A stretch of DNA of 64,000 nt from Falsiroseomonas ponticola (GCF_016805305.1 NZ_JAERQN010000002.1:186001-250000), one strand, 5' to 3'. Positions 42,819-52,376 are shown, numbered from the stretch's first letter. A program made the numbers and translations. Notes: generated by a model from the sequence alone, not told the origin.

Positions 42819-44243
42819 ATGCGGGATGGGGAGCCCGGGATCGGGCAGCGGATGGTGGCCGCGATCCGCCAGCGGATCGTCTCCGGGCAGGACCCGCCGG
42901 GCACGCGCCTGCCTTCCAGCCGCGCGCTGGCGGCGGAATGGGGCGTGTCCCGCACCACCGTGACTGCGGCCTATGACCAGCTGGTGGCGGAAGGCTACCT
43001 GGAGGTCCGGCAGGGCGCGCGGCCGGTGGTGGCGGCGGGGCTGCGCGGCGATGGCGCGGCGGGCGGGGCGGCGGGCGGCGTGGGGGCGCGGCTTTCCGCC
43101 TTCGGGCGGCGCCTGGCGGGTTTTCCCGTGCCGGCGGGGCCGGGGGAGCCGGGGCTGGTGGCGGATTTCCGCTACGGGGAGCTCTCGGCGCGGGATTTCC
43201 CGGCCCTGCCCTGGCGCCGGGCGGTGACGGGCGCGCTGGCCCGCGCGCCGGCCGTGCTGCGCTATGGCGACCCGGCCGGGTCGCCGGCGCTGCGGGCGGC
43301 GCTGGCGGGGTATCTCTGGCGGGCGCGGGGGCTGCGCTGCACGGCGGCGCAGATCGTCATCGTCAACGGGTCGCAGCAGGGGATCGACCTCTGCGCGCGG
43401 CTGATGCTGGACCCCGGCGATGCGGTGGCGATGGAGGAGCCCGGCTATGCCCTGGCCCGCCAGGCCTTCGCGGCGCTGGGCGCGCGGGTGCTGCCGGTGC
43501 CGGTGGACCGGGACGGGATGCGGACGGCGGCGCTGCCGCCGGCGCGCCTGGCCTATGCGACGCCGTCCCACCAATTCCCGCTGGGCGGCGTGCTGCCGGT
43601 GGCGCGGCGGCGGGAGCTGCTGGCCTGGGCGGCGCGGCACGGCGCGGCGGTGATCGAGGACGATTACGACAGCGAATACCGCTACGACATCGCCCCCGTG
43701 CCGCCCCTGCAGGCGATGGATGAGGAGGGGCGCGTTCTCTACCTCGGCACCGCGTCGAAGACGCTGTCGCCCACGCTGCGGCTGGGCTGGCTGGTGGTGC
43801 CGCCGGGGCTGGTGGAGCCCTTCGCCCGGGCGCGCCGGCTGCTGGACCGGCAATCCCCGGCGCTGGAGCAGGAGGCGCTGGCCGCGCTGGTCGAGGGCGG
43901 GGCCTATGAACGCCATATCCGCCGCGCGCGGCGGCAGAACGCGGAACGCCGCGCGGCGCTGCTGGCGGCGCTGGCGCGGCAGCTCGGCGATTCCGTGGTG
44001 GTGGAGGGGGCGGCGGCCGGGCTGCATGTGGTGGCCTGGCTGCTGGATGTGCCGGCGGCGCTGGAGGCGGCCCTGGTCGCGGCCGGGCGCGCGGCGGGGA
44101 TCGGGCTGCACCCGGTGACGCCGCTCTTCGCCGAGGGGGTGCCGGCAAGGGTCGGGCTGGTGATGGGGTATGCGGGGCTGGAGGTGGCGGCGATCGAGCG
44201 GGGGGTGGCGGTGCTGGCGGGGGTGCTGCGGGGGGTGGGGTGA
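42819..44243 (+). CDS. MocR/PdxR-family regulator (GntR-HTH plus aminotransferase fold)
   Basis: 474 residues. The N-terminal GntR winged helix (about 7-75) has LPSSRALAAEWGVSRTTVTAAYDQL, and the C-terminal fold-type I aminotransferase-like domain (about 115-470) has PLP lysine Lys314 in GTASKTLSPTLRLGWL. These proteins sense PLP or an amino-acid adduct and bind direct repeats. It diverges from the paiB-lysE unit across the repeat array at 42740-42808, so paiB/lysE are probable targets. Its end is followed at once by a 12-G run. Confidence 0.9.
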   Translation: MRDGEPGIGQRMVAAIRQRIVSGQDPPGTRLPSSRALAAEWGVSRTTVTAAYDQLVAEGYLEVRQGARPVVAAGLRGDGAAGGAAGGVGARLSAFGRRLAGFPVPAGPGEPGLVADFRYGELSARDFPALPWRRAVTGALARAPAVLRYGDPAGSPALRAALAGYLWRARGLRCTAAQIVIVNGSQQGIDLCARLMLDPGDAVAMEEPGYALARQAFAALGARVLPVPVDRDGMRTAALPPARLAYATPSHQFPLGGVLPVARRRELLAWAARHGAAVIEDDYDSEYRYDIAPVPPLQAMDEEGRVLYLGTASKTLSPTLRLGWLVVPPGLVEPFARARRLLDRQSPALEQEALAALVEGGAYERHIRRARRQNAERRAALLAALARQLGDSVVVEGAAAGLHVVAWLLDVPAALEAALVAAGRAAGIGLHPVTPLFAEGVPARVGLVMGYAGLEVAAIERGVAVLAGVLRGVG

Positions 44244-44244
44244 A

Positions 44245-44256
44245 GGGGGGGGGGGG
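44245..44256 (+). repeat. Homopolymer run of 12 G
   Basis: Twelve consecutive G residues start one base after the stop codon of the MocR-type gene. They lie outside any coding sequence. The run is long enough to slip during replication or to be miscalled in sequencing. Confidence 0.85.
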
Positions 44257-44471
44257 AGTGAAGCGGTAGGCTCTCACGGGAGCCGAATGGCTGTTGCCGA
44301 CCCGGAGCGGACATCCCTGCGACGTCGCGGAACGCCCCGGCTGCGATGTGCCGGCCGCAGGCGCCAATCACCTGAGTTGCCCAATTTCCCAACTTAAATC
44401 GAACACTCAGAACACATTCGCGTCCCGCCCCTGTATGCTGGTTTTTCGCATAGCGCATTCAAATGGGATAG

Positions 44472-45605
44472 TTAGCTGCCAGCACGGCGCTCGTGCAGCA
44501 TCGCCAAAAAGGTCCACTGCAACAATGTTTTGCGCGTCATACTGCCCTTCGCGGTCATGAAAACGGAAGGCAAACTTTCCAGCAACTTCGAACTAGCAAG
44601 ATCTAAGAATTGGTCGCGCCCCGCAGCTTCTATCAAGCGACGCGAGGCTTTTTCTTTTAAGTGATGTGAGGCATTTCCTTTCAGACCGCAAAGAAAAACT
44701 GCCTTACCTTCGTGGCGGAGGCGCTCGATCAGTGGAAAGAAATCCATGTCTTTTGTCATAATTACGAAGACATCAACCGTACCGGCGTGAAGGTCGTCCA
44801 TAACGTCCATGATTAGATTGCAGTCCACACCTTTCTCTCCAAAATCGCGGAGGTCTGTGCCCCAGTGCACTTTGGTTTCGCCCCAGTCTGCGTAATCGCC
44901 AACTCGCTCAGCGACAGCGTCGAAGAATCGTTCAGTAAAATCGAAATCGACTCTTTTGCCAATCGTTCTCTCCTTGCTGTTGTAATAGTGCAGAACCCCC
45001 TTCGGGACGGTTTCGAGGTTGCGATTGATCCAATTTTTGCGTTCAGTATCGCCGTTGCGATTGGCCTTTGATAACTCCGCCTTTAATTCACGAATCTGGC
45101 GCTGACGATCGATCTTCTTGGGCGCATAGATAGCCCCTTTGCAGGACACACTGAGATAGTGGTCCGCATGTGATTGCTCTTCCGAAATTGGAAACAGAGC
45201 CTCAAGCAGATTATGCTTGCGAGCCCCAATTTCGACGTCCAGCGGGTTAGACTGGTTTACGAGCAGCGCATTAGGGCGAAGCTGGGTGCCGGCGGCACGG
45301 TAGCGCGCTTCCATGCGCGCCACCACATTGAGTTCAACCAACGCAAGGCAAAAGCTCAACATTTCCGCGTAAATTTCAGGTCCGTCAGGAGTGTTAAATT
45401 TGTCATACAGAGCCTGTTGGAGCGTAAGATCTCCGTTTGACTGAAGGAGCAGATGGTCATAAAGTTTGTTATGGCCGATTTCGTACAGCTCAGCGGCGCT
45501 TAGCTTTGCGCCGTAGCCGTCGATATAGATACCGATATTAAGGCGGATTGGTTTGCAGCCAGTGAGATGCTTACCATCGATAGCGTGACCTGATATGCGC
45601 TGCAT
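44472..45605 (-). CDS. NYN (LabA-like PIN) domain protein in an AT-richer island
   Basis: 377 residues from ATG 45605, which has GGGGAG about 9 bp upstream; an in-frame ATG at 45704 lacks such a site. The protein reads as a split NYN/LabA nuclease-like fold. LNIGIYIDGYG near the N-terminus supplies Asp29. EKGVDCNLIMDVMDDL (Asp261) and VFVIMTKDMDFFPLIERLRHEGK (Asp286, Asp288) form the second half. About 230 residues lie between, including a charged helical stretch. NYN proteins are often RNases. The gene is much poorer in G+C than its neighbours (about half), has no partner gene, and looks horizontally acquired. Confidence 0.75.
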   Translation of the reverse strand: MQRISGHAIDGKHLTGCKPIRLNIGIYIDGYGAKLSAAELYEIGHNKLYDHLLLQSNGDLTLQQALYDKFNTPDGPEIYAEMLSFCLALVELNVVARMEARYRAAGTQLRPNALLVNQSNPLDVEIGARKHNLLEALFPISEEQSHADHYLSVSCKGAIYAPKKIDRQRQIRELKAELSKANRNGDTERKNWINRNLETVPKGVLHYYNSKERTIGKRVDFDFTERFFDAVAERVGDYADWGETKVHWGTDLRDFGEKGVDCNLIMDVMDDLHAGTVDVFVIMTKDMDFFPLIERLRHEGKAVFLCGLKGNASHHLKEKASRRLIEAAGRDQFLDLASSKLLESLPSVFMTAKGSMTRKTLLQWTFLAMLHERRAGS

Positions 45606-45842
45606 ATAAAAGCTCCCCTGGCTTGTAGCGTAGCAACCCACCTGCCGTGCCGCCGCACATCTACCGCGGACCACGCAAAGCCTAGCAGCATGAGGACACC
45701 ACACAACTGCAACGCGAATTGTCGGCGCTGCAGACGTGAACGCCAGCGCTCGCTCGACCTTGCGTGCTTGGCTTCAGCGCCCTGCCGAGGTCTGCTCCCC
45801 GCCCAACCCGGACATCACCATCCGGCTCGGTGACCACCCCCC

Positions 45843-46679
45843 TCAGTGGTGGATGAACACCGGGCAGCGCGCATCCCGCAGCAGCACATGCGTGGCACTG
45901 CCCGTCACCAGCCGGCGCAGCCCGCTTTCCTCGAAGGCGCCCAGCACCAGCAGCCGCGCGCCCAGACCCTCGGCCTCGGCCAACAGCAGGTCGGCGGGGC
46001 GGGTGCCGACCATCGGCAGGGCCGTGGCATCGATGCCGTGGCGGCGGAGGAAGGCGCAGGCTTCCTCGGCCATGGCCAGCGCCGCGGCGCGATCCTCGGC
46101 GGCGGAGGCGACGCGCACCGGCGAACCCTCCGCCAGGCCCAGCAGGGCGAACAACTGCAAGGCGGCCATGGCGGGCAGGGAGGCATCGTAGCCCACCAGC
46201 ACCGGGCCCTGCGTGCCCAGCGGGGCGCCGGGCGGCACCACCAGCAGGGGGCGGGCGCCGTCCATCAGCAGATGCTCGATGACGGGGGCGACGCTGTCCT
46301 CCGTCTGCTCCCGCCCCAGCGTCGCGTCGCGGCCGACCACCACCAGGTCATGCGTCGCGCCGGCGCGCAGCAGGGCGGGCTCGGGGGCCTCGGCCAGGCG
46401 GAGTTCGGTGTAGGGCGTCTCGCCGGCCACGGCGGCGCAGGCGGCGAAGGCGGCGGCGGCATCCTCCTCCGCCCGCTTCGCCAGCGCCTCGTCCCGGCGG
46501 GCCTTGAAGGCGGCGCCGCCGAGGGGGACGAATTCGTGCTCGCTGCGGGTGTGGGGATTGTCCAGCACCACGGCGGCGGTCAGGGCGGCGCCGGTGCGGC
46601 GGGCCAGCGCGAAGGCGGCGTCGCGGGCGGATTGGGCGCCGGGCGTATCGTCCAGCGCGACCAGGATGCTGCGCAGCAT
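45843..46679 (-). CDS. Universal stress protein, two tandem Usp domains
   Basis: 278 residues with two UspA folds, about 1-145 and 155-278. The first opens with MLRSILVALDDTPGAQSARDAA and has HDLVVVGRDA. The second opens with PVLVGYDASLPAMAALQL and ends with LLVLGAFEESGLRRLVTGSATHVLLRDARCPVFIHH, containing the Gly-rich ATP-binding style motif. These proteins aid survival under stress in the cytoplasm. The gene is monocistronic. The Gly spacing in the second domain is degenerate, so ATP binding is uncertain. Confidence 0.85.
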   Translation of the reverse strand: MLRSILVALDDTPGAQSARDAAFALARRTGAALTAAVVLDNPHTRSEHEFVPLGGAAFKARRDEALAKRAEEDAAAAFAACAAVAGETPYTELRLAEAPEPALLRAGATHDLVVVGRDATLGREQTEDSVAPVIEHLLMDGARPLLVVPPGAPLGTQGPVLVGYDASLPAMAALQLFALLGLAEGSPVRVASAAEDRAAALAMAEEACAFLRRHGIDATALPMVGTRPADLLLAEAEGLGARLLVLGAFEESGLRRLVTGSATHVLLRDARCPVFIHH

Positions 46680-46768
46680 GGTGTGTCTCCCTCCCGCCCA
46701 GCGTAACGCGGAACGGGGCGGCGGGACACGGGGGGGCCTCGGGGGGGGGCCTCGGCGCCGCGCCCGGT

Positions 46769-47974
46769 TCAGGGCCGGGGCCGCAGCACCCAGAAGCCGA
46801 GCGAGCAGATCACCAGCGCGACCGCGAAGGTCAGCAGCGCCGCGCCATTGCCGCCCCAGCCCGCGACCAGGCCCGAGAGGCCCTGCAGCACCGCGGCGCC
46901 GAAGAAGAAGCTGAGGTTGGAGCAGGAGAGCGCGCGGCCCGTCTGCTCCGGCGGCACCGCGCCGCGGACGAGGGAGAAGGCCAGGACCTGGAAGGAGATG
47001 ATGGCGCCGAACAGCACCAGCAGCACCAGGTCCCAGGCGACCGGCATGGCGGGCAGGCCCAGCGCGCGGGCGATCGGGTCGCCGGCGACGATCAGGGCGA
47101 TGAGGCCGGCGGCGGTCAGGTGGCTCAGTGTCATGAGCACGGGGGCCTGGCCGAAGCGCTTCAGCACCAGGCCGGCCAAGGCGGGGCCGATGGTGAGGGC
47201 CACGGTGCAGGCCAGCAGGATGTTGCCGGCGGCGATGCGGTCCAGCCCCTTGCCCTCCATCAGCCAGGGCCCGCCCCAGAGGCCGCGCACGCCGAGCACG
47301 GCGGCGAAGGAGGCGAAGGTGAAGACCATGACGCCGCGCAGCCCGGGGGTGAGGGCGACGCGCCCGACCTCCCGCAAATCATGCGCCAGGCCGCGGCGGG
47401 GCGCGGGGGCGGGGCGGTCGGAGGGGACGAGCAGGGCGACGAGGGCGATGGCGAGGGCCGCGATGCCGGCGCAGGCCCAGAAGCCGGCGCGCCAGTCCAC
47501 GGCCTCGATCAGCAAGGCGAGGGGGCTGGCGGAGAGCAGCATGCCGGTATTGCCGGTGGCCTGGATGATGCCGGACCAGACGGCGAAGCGCGGCGCGGTG
47601 AGGGCGCGGGCGGCGAAGGTGATGGGGCACATCAGCATGCCGGAGCAGCCGGCGCCGAGCACGGCCTGGGCGAGGGCCATGGACCAGGGGCCGGTGGCGA
47701 GCGCCGCCATGACCGCGCCCGATCCCGCGACGGTGAGGAGGAAGAGGTTGGTGCGCTTCACGCCGTAGCGGTCGAGCGCGATGCCGACCGGGATCATCAC
47801 GGCGGCGAAGGCGGCGGGGAAGATGCCGGTGATCTGGGCCAGCGCCTCCGCCGTGATGCCGAGGTCGCGCGTCAGGACATCGACGGCGACGGCGGGCAGG
47901 GTGCGCGCGGCGTTGGAGAAGATGTGGCCGGTGCAGAGCAGCAGGATGGCCAGCGCGACGGGCGTGGCGGGCAT
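46769..47974 (-). CDS. MFS transporter
   Basis: 401 residues with about 12 membrane helices. The TM2-TM3 loop shows PVGIALDRYGVKRTNL, the MFS D-R-x-G motif, and the C-terminal half has SNLSFFFGAAVLQGLSGLVAGWGG. There are no soluble domains. ATG 47974 is preceded by AGGAAA. It lies downstream of the GlcD-like oxidase on the same strand, separated by a hairpin at 48001-48024, and might take up the hydroxy acid oxidised there; this is only inferred from position. Confidence 0.83.
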   Translation of the reverse strand: MPATPVALAILLLCTGHIFSNAARTLPAVAVDVLTRDLGITAEALAQITGIFPAAFAAVMIPVGIALDRYGVKRTNLFLLTVAGSGAVMAALATGPWSMALAQAVLGAGCSGMLMCPITFAARALTAPRFAVWSGIIQATGNTGMLLSASPLALLIEAVDWRAGFWACAGIAALAIALVALLVPSDRPAPAPRRGLAHDLREVGRVALTPGLRGVMVFTFASFAAVLGVRGLWGGPWLMEGKGLDRIAAGNILLACTVALTIGPALAGLVLKRFGQAPVLMTLSHLTAAGLIALIVAGDPIARALGLPAMPVAWDLVLLVLFGAIISFQVLAFSLVRGAVPPEQTGRALSCSNLSFFFGAAVLQGLSGLVAGWGGNGAALLTFAVALVICSLGFWVLRPRP

Positions 47975-48000
47975 GGCGTTTCCTGGTTTCTTCGTTCGTG

Positions 48001-48024
48001 CCGCCTCCCCTGCGGGGGAGGCGG
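48001..48024 (-). terminator. Hairpin after the GlcD-like gene
   Basis: CCGCCTCCCC (48001-48010) pairs with GGGGAGGCGG (48015-48024) around a TGCG loop, a 10-bp perfect stem. It lies 10 bp beyond the stop of the minus-strand oxidase gene and 27 bp before the MFS start. No U-tract follows, so it may attenuate rather than fully terminate. Confidence 0.55.
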
Positions 48025-48033
48025 GAGTGCCGT

Positions 48034-49428
48034 TCAGTTCCGGAACATCTTCCCGGGATTCATGATGCCCTTGGGGTCGAGTGTCGCCTTCAGGCTGCGC
48101 ATCACGGCCAGCGCCTCGATCCCGTGCTCGGTCTCGAGGAATTCGCGCTTGCCGAGGCCGATGCCGTGTTCGCCGGAGCAGGTGCCGCCGAGCGCCATGC
48201 CGCGCGCGACGATGCGGCGGTCCATGTCCCAGGCGCCTTCCAGCCCCTTCGGATCGGCCGGGTCGTAGAGCACCATCTGGTGGAAATTGCCGTCGCCGAC
48301 ATGGCCGACGATGCAGGTGGTGTGGCCGAGGCTCTTCGCTTCCTCCTTGGCGCCGACAAGGGCTTCGGTGAGGCGGGAGATGGGGACGCAGACATCGGTG
48401 GTCAGCGCGCGGCGGCCGGGGATCCAGGCGACGCCGGCCCAGTAGCTGTCATGCCGCGCCTTCCACAGTTTTGCCCGAGCTGCCGGATCGGTTTCCCACC
48501 GGAAGCCGCTGCCGCCATGGTCGGTGGTGATGGCCTCGACCAGCTCCGCCTGTTCCTTCACGGCCCCCTCGGTGCCGTGGAATTCCAGGAACAGCGTCGT
48601 CAGCGGCTGGAAGCCGTCGAGCTTCGAGAAGGCGATGGAGGCCGCCATCATGTCGTCGTCGAGCAGTTCGATCCGCGCGACGGGGATGCCCATCTGCATG
48701 ACCTGGATCGTGCTCTCCACCGCGCCGGCCAGCGTCGGGAACTGCACCACGGCGCTGCTCATCGCCTCCGGGATGCCGTGCAGGCGGAGCCTGACCTTGG
48801 TGACGACGCCGAGCGTGCCCTCGCTGCCGATGAACAGCCGCGTGAGGTCGTAGCCATTGGCCGCCTTGCGGGTGCGGCCGCCGGTGGTGATGACGCGGCC
48901 ATCGGCGAGGACGACCTCGAGGCCCAGCACATTCTCCCGCATCGTGCCGTAGCGCACGGCATTGGTGCCGGAGGCGCGGGTGGCGACCATGCCGCCGATG
49001 GTGCAGTGGCTGCCGGGATCGACGGGGAAGAAGAGCCCCTTGTCGCGCAGGAACTCGTTCAGCTGCTGGCGCGTCACGCCGGGCTCGATCAGGCAGTCCA
49101 TGTCCTGCTCGTTCACCTCCAGCACGGCCGTCATGCGGGAGAGGTCGAGGGAGATGCCGGCGCGGACGGGGTTCACATGCCCCTCCAGGCTGGTGCCGGC
49201 GCCGAAGGGCACGACGGGGACATTGTGCTGGTGGCAGAGGGCGAGGAGGCGGCTGACTTCCTCCGTGGTCTCCACGAAGGCGACGGCGTCGGGCAGCGTG
49301 GGCGTGGAGCTGTCCTCGCCATGGCTGTGCTGTTCGCGGATCGCGCCATTGGTGGTCATGCGATCGCCGAGGAAGGCGCGGGCGGCGGCGATGACGGCAT
49401 CGACGGGGCGGGCGGAGATGGTGTTCAT
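48034..49428 (-). CDS. GlcD/D-lactate dehydrogenase-type FAD-linked oxidase
   Basis: 464 residues. The N-terminal PCMH-type FAD domain has PVVPFGAGTSLEGHVNPVRAG, EPGVTRQQLNEFLR and GSHCTIGGMVATRASGTNAVRYG. The C-terminal cap ends in LGGTCSGEHGIGLGKREFLE with the catalytic-region His. Members oxidise 2-hydroxy acids such as D-lactate or glycolate and pass electrons to quinone or cytochrome. GlcE/GlcF partners are absent, favouring a single-subunit D-lactate dehydrogenase-like enzyme. The gene diverges from the HpaI-type aldolase, another 2-hydroxy/2-oxo acid enzyme. Confidence 0.88.
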   Translation of the reverse strand: MNTISARPVDAVIAAARAFLGDRMTTNGAIREQHSHGEDSSTPTLPDAVAFVETTEEVSRLLALCHQHNVPVVPFGAGTSLEGHVNPVRAGISLDLSRMTAVLEVNEQDMDCLIEPGVTRQQLNEFLRDKGLFFPVDPGSHCTIGGMVATRASGTNAVRYGTMRENVLGLEVVLADGRVITTGGRTRKAANGYDLTRLFIGSEGTLGVVTKVRLRLHGIPEAMSSAVVQFPTLAGAVESTIQVMQMGIPVARIELLDDDMMAASIAFSKLDGFQPLTTLFLEFHGTEGAVKEQAELVEAITTDHGGSGFRWETDPAARAKLWKARHDSYWAGVAWIPGRRALTTDVCVPISRLTEALVGAKEEAKSLGHTTCIVGHVGDGNFHQMVLYDPADPKGLEGAWDMDRRIVARGMALGGTCSGEHGIGLGKREFLETEHGIEALAVMRSLKATLDPKGIMNPGKMFRN

Positions 49429-49595
49429 CAGGGGCTCCGGGGGCCTGGCCCTGCCGGCCGGCCCGCGGGGCTACCCTGCCATGCGGCGGCCGCTGCCGCA
49501 AAGGCGCGGGCCCTGCGTTGACGGTAGCCCTGACCCGGGCCTAGCGTCCGTACTTGTCCTGTCATCATACAACCCAAAGGGGGGACGGAATTCCA

Positions 49596-50351
49596 ATGGC
49601 AAACGGCGTCAAGGCGGCCTGGGCCGCGGGCAAGCCCGTGGTGAATGGGTGGCTCGCCATCCCGAACGGCTTCTCGGCCGAGGTGATGGCCCAGGCGGGC
49701 TGGGACAGCCTGACGGTGGATATCCAGCACGGCGTGCAGGACTACATGTCCATGGTCGCCTGCTTCCAGGGCATGCAGCCGCATGGCGTGACGCCGCTGG
49801 TGCGCGTGCCCTGGAACGAGCCGGGCATCATCGGCAAGGTGCTGGATGGCGGGGCCAAGGGCGTGATCTGCCCGATGGTGAACACGGAGAAGGAGGCGCG
49901 GGACCTCGTCTCCTTCTGCCGCTACCCGCCGAAGGGCGCGCGCAGCTTCGGCCCGATCCGGTCCGGCATCTACGGCGCGGCGGCGGACACCAACGCGGCC
50001 AATGACGACGTGCTGGTGATCCCGATGATCGAGACCAAGACGGCGCTCGACAACCTGGAGGCGATCGTCAACGTCCCCGGCGTCGATGCCATCTACATCG
50101 GCCCGTCGGACCTCAGCCTCTCGCTCGGCCTGGCGCCGCTGCAGGACCGGCGGGAGCCGGAGTTCCTGGCGGTGCTCGACCGGATCCGCACCACGGCCCA
50201 TGCGGCCGGCGTGAAGGTCGGCATCCACACCATGACGGGCCAGTACTCGAAGGAGATGTTCGAGCGCGGGTTCAACCTGGCGACCATCATGAACGACAGC
50301 GGCCTGATGCTGACGGCCGCGCGGGCGCAGGTGGCGGTCGCCAAGGGCTGA
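49596..50351 (+). CDS. HpcH/HpaI-type class II aldolase
   Basis: 251 residues. The family cleaves or forms C-C bonds between pyruvate or acyl-CoA and an aldehyde with a divalent metal. Motifs are WDSLTVDIQHGVQDYMSM, the base and substrate region TPLVRVPWNEPGIIGKVLDGGAKGVICPMVN, MIETKTALDNLEAI (metal Glu) and YIGPSDLSLSLG (metal Asp). ATG 49596 follows an AAAGGGGGGAC ribosome-binding stretch. The gene ends at a strong convergent hairpin (50362-50386). The natural aldol substrate is unknown. Confidence 0.88.
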   Translation: MANGVKAAWAAGKPVVNGWLAIPNGFSAEVMAQAGWDSLTVDIQHGVQDYMSMVACFQGMQPHGVTPLVRVPWNEPGIIGKVLDGGAKGVICPMVNTEKEARDLVSFCRYPPKGARSFGPIRSGIYGAAADTNAANDDVLVIPMIETKTALDNLEAIVNVPGVDAIYIGPSDLSLSLGLAPLQDRREPEFLAVLDRIRTTAHAAGVKVGIHTMTGQYSKEMFERGFNLATIMNDSGLMLTAARAQVAVAKG

Positions 50352-50361
50352 CCGCGCAGGC

Positions 50362-50386
50362 GGCGGCGGGCGCGGTGCCCGCCGCC
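50362..50386. terminator. Hairpin terminator between convergent genes
   Basis: GGCGGCGGGC (50362-50371) and GCCCGCCGCC (50377-50386) form a perfect 10-bp stem with a GCGGT loop. It occupies most of the 36-bp gap between the aldolase and the MCP stop codons, so it can serve both directions. A T-tract is lacking on either side. Confidence 0.65.
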
Positions 50387-50387
50387 G

Positions 50388-52376
50388 TCACGCCGCCTGG
50401 CGGGCGGCGATGGCGGCGATGATGCGGGCCAGCGCTTCCCGCTGCCCGTCGTCCGGCGTGACGAAGCAGAGGCGGAGCCGCCCTTCCACCCCCACCACCA
50501 TCGCCTGGCCGCTGAAGCCGATGCCGGGCTGGGCGAGCTGGATGGAGACGGAGGCGCCGACCGGCGGCGGGCTGCCCCCGGCTTCCAGCGCGCAGCCCGT
50601 CATGGACAGGTCGATCACCGTCACGGTGCGGATGGCGCCGTTCGGCAGGCGCAGCTGCGCGGGCATGTCGGCCGGGATGCGCGGGGCGGCGCGGCGATCG
50701 ACCTCCGGCGCCGATTGGCGCACCACCTTCACGAGCTTGCCGCGCAGCGCGCCCACCGCATCGCTGGCCGCGGCGGCGCCTTCGCGCAGCTGGGCGGCGC
50801 GGCTGCCGGTATCCGCCACCCGGCCGGCGACGCGGGCGATGCCGTCATTGACGCTGCCCGCGGCCTGGGAGGCCAGCGCGATGGCGCGGGCGATTTCCTG
50901 CGTCGCGGCGCCCTGTTCCTCCATCGCGGCGGCGATGGCGCTGGCGGCGCCGTTCACCTCCGCCACCGCATTCGCCATCTCCGTCACCACGCTGACGGTG
51001 CTGTCGGTGGCGCGGGTCACTTCCTCCACCTGGGCGGCGATCTCCTCCGTCGCCCTGGCGGTCTGGGCGGCCAGCGTCTTCACCTCGTTCGCCACCACGG
51101 CGAAGCCCTTGCCGGCATCACCGGCGCGGGCGGCCTCGATCGTCGCATTGAGGGCGAGGAGGTTGGTCTGCCCCGCGATGTCGGCGATCAGCCGGGCGAC
51201 GCCGCCGATGCGCTCCACCTCCCGCGACAGGGCCTCGATGCTCAGGCGCCCTTCCTGGCCGCGGGCGGCGGCCTTCTCGGTGGCGTTGGCGGTGTTGGTG
51301 ACCTGGACGACGATCTCGCGGATCGAGGCGCCGAGTTCCTCGGTGGCGGCGGCGACGGTCCGGACATTCGCCTGCGCCTCCCCGGCCGCTTCCCGCACCT
51401 GGCCGCTTTCGGCGGCGACCAGGCTCGCGGTATCGGCCATGGCCTGGGTGTCGCGGCTGATGGCGGCCATCTGGGTGGCCACCAGGTCCACCGCCCGGCC
51501 GGTCTCGGTCTCCACCTTCTCCGCCATGTCGCGCAGCGCCGCGGCGCGGTCGGCCTCCGCGCGGCTGCGGGCCTCGGCCTGCGCGTTGCGGCCGGCCTCG
51601 GCTTCCCGGAGCCCGGCCTGGAAGACGATGACGGCGCGGGCGAGTTCGCCCACCTCATCGCCGCGGGCGCCATGCGGGATGGCGACGTCGAGCCGCCCGG
51701 CGGCCAGGATGCGGGTGGCGTTGGTGACCTGGGTGATGGGGCGCGTGACGCGCCCGACGATGATGGCGGCGACGCCGACCAGCAGCGCCAGCACGGCGGC
51801 CAGCAGCGCGATCGCGGCCCAGAGGTCCCGCCGCGCCTGTTCCATCGCGGCGGTGACGAGGCTGCCGCTATCGGCGATCTGCGCATCCAGCAGCAGGCCG
51901 ATCGATTCGGTCAGCGGGTCGATGGCGGGGTAGAGGCGTTCGCGCACCAGCGAATCGAGCCGCGCCGCGTCCCGGTCCCGCACGATGAGGGTGAGGTCGG
52001 CCAGCAGGCGCTGCGCGGCGGCGATGCGGGCGCGCGCATCGGCCATGGGCGCCGCGCTGCCCGGGGAGAGTTCCATGGTGGCCACGGCGCGCCAGGAGCG
52101 GTCGATGACGGTCGCGGCCTCCGCCAGCGCCTTCGCCCCTTCCTCCCAGGTGAAGCCGCCATTGCGCACCTTGTGGGAGGCATCGACCACGCTGACCGCA
52201 TAGGCATCCGACAGCGCCTTCAGATGCACCATCGGCTGCAGCGCCTGGTGGGAGACATGGGCGAGCGAATCGGAGGCCTGGCGCAGCGACAGCGCGCCGA
52301 AGCCGGTGGAGCCGAGGGCCAGGAGTGCGACGAGGCCGACCAGGGCGGGCAGGAGGGTGGCGAGGCGCAGGCGCAT
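50388..52376 (-). CDS. Methyl-accepting chemotaxis protein with C-terminal PilZ domain
   Basis: 662 residues. TM1 (about 9-31), a periplasmic four-helix-type sensor (about 32-185), TM2 (about 188-210), HAMP (about 212-265), and the signalling hairpin whose tip reads [25 protein letters not shown] (about 400). After the MCP coiled coil a PilZ domain starts at Arg561 (RRAAPR) and has DLSMTGCAL, the two motifs that bind cyclic di-GMP. The fusion would let c-di-GMP modulate chemotaxis signalling. No che genes are adjacent. Confidence 0.9.
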   Translation of the reverse strand: MRLRLATLLPALVGLVALLALGSTGFGALSLRQASDSLAHVSHQALQPMVHLKALSDAYAVSVVDASHKVRNGGFTWEEGAKALAEAATVIDRSWRAVATMELSPGSAAPMADARARIAAAQRLLADLTLIVRDRDAARLDSLVRERLYPAIDPLTESIGLLLDAQIADSGSLVTAAMEQARRDLWAAIALLAAVLALLVGVAAIIVGRVTRPITQVTNATRILAAGRLDVAIPHGARGDEVGELARAVIVFQAGLREAEAGRNAQAEARSRAEADRAAALRDMAEKVETETGRAVDLVATQMAAISRDTQAMADTASLVAAESGQVREAAGEAQANVRTVAAATEELGASIREIVVQVTNTANATEKAAARGQEGRLSIEALSREVERIGGVARLIADIAGQTNLLALNATIEAARAGDAGKGFAVVANEVKTLAAQTARATEEIAAQVEEVTRATDSTVSVVTEMANAVAEVNGAASAIAAAMEEQGAATQEIARAIALASQAAGSVNDGIARVAGRVADTGSRAAQLREGAAAASDAVGALRGKLVKVVRQSAPEVDRRAAPRIPADMPAQLRLPNGAIRTVTVIDLSMTGCALEAGGSPPPVGASVSIQLAQPGIGFSGQAMVVGVEGRLRLCFVTPDDGQREALARIIAAIAARQAA

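Noticed and set aside
44401-44413. GAAC-N5-GAAC next to the NYN gene as a third LexA box
   Set aside because: Spacing is five rather than seven bases, and neither the 21-mer nor the TAA units follow.
45606-45704. Upstream 33-codon extension of the NYN gene from ATG 45704
   Set aside because: The extension is Cys/Arg-rich, lacks a ribosome-binding site, and ATG 45605 has GGGGAG at good spacing just before the NYN fold.
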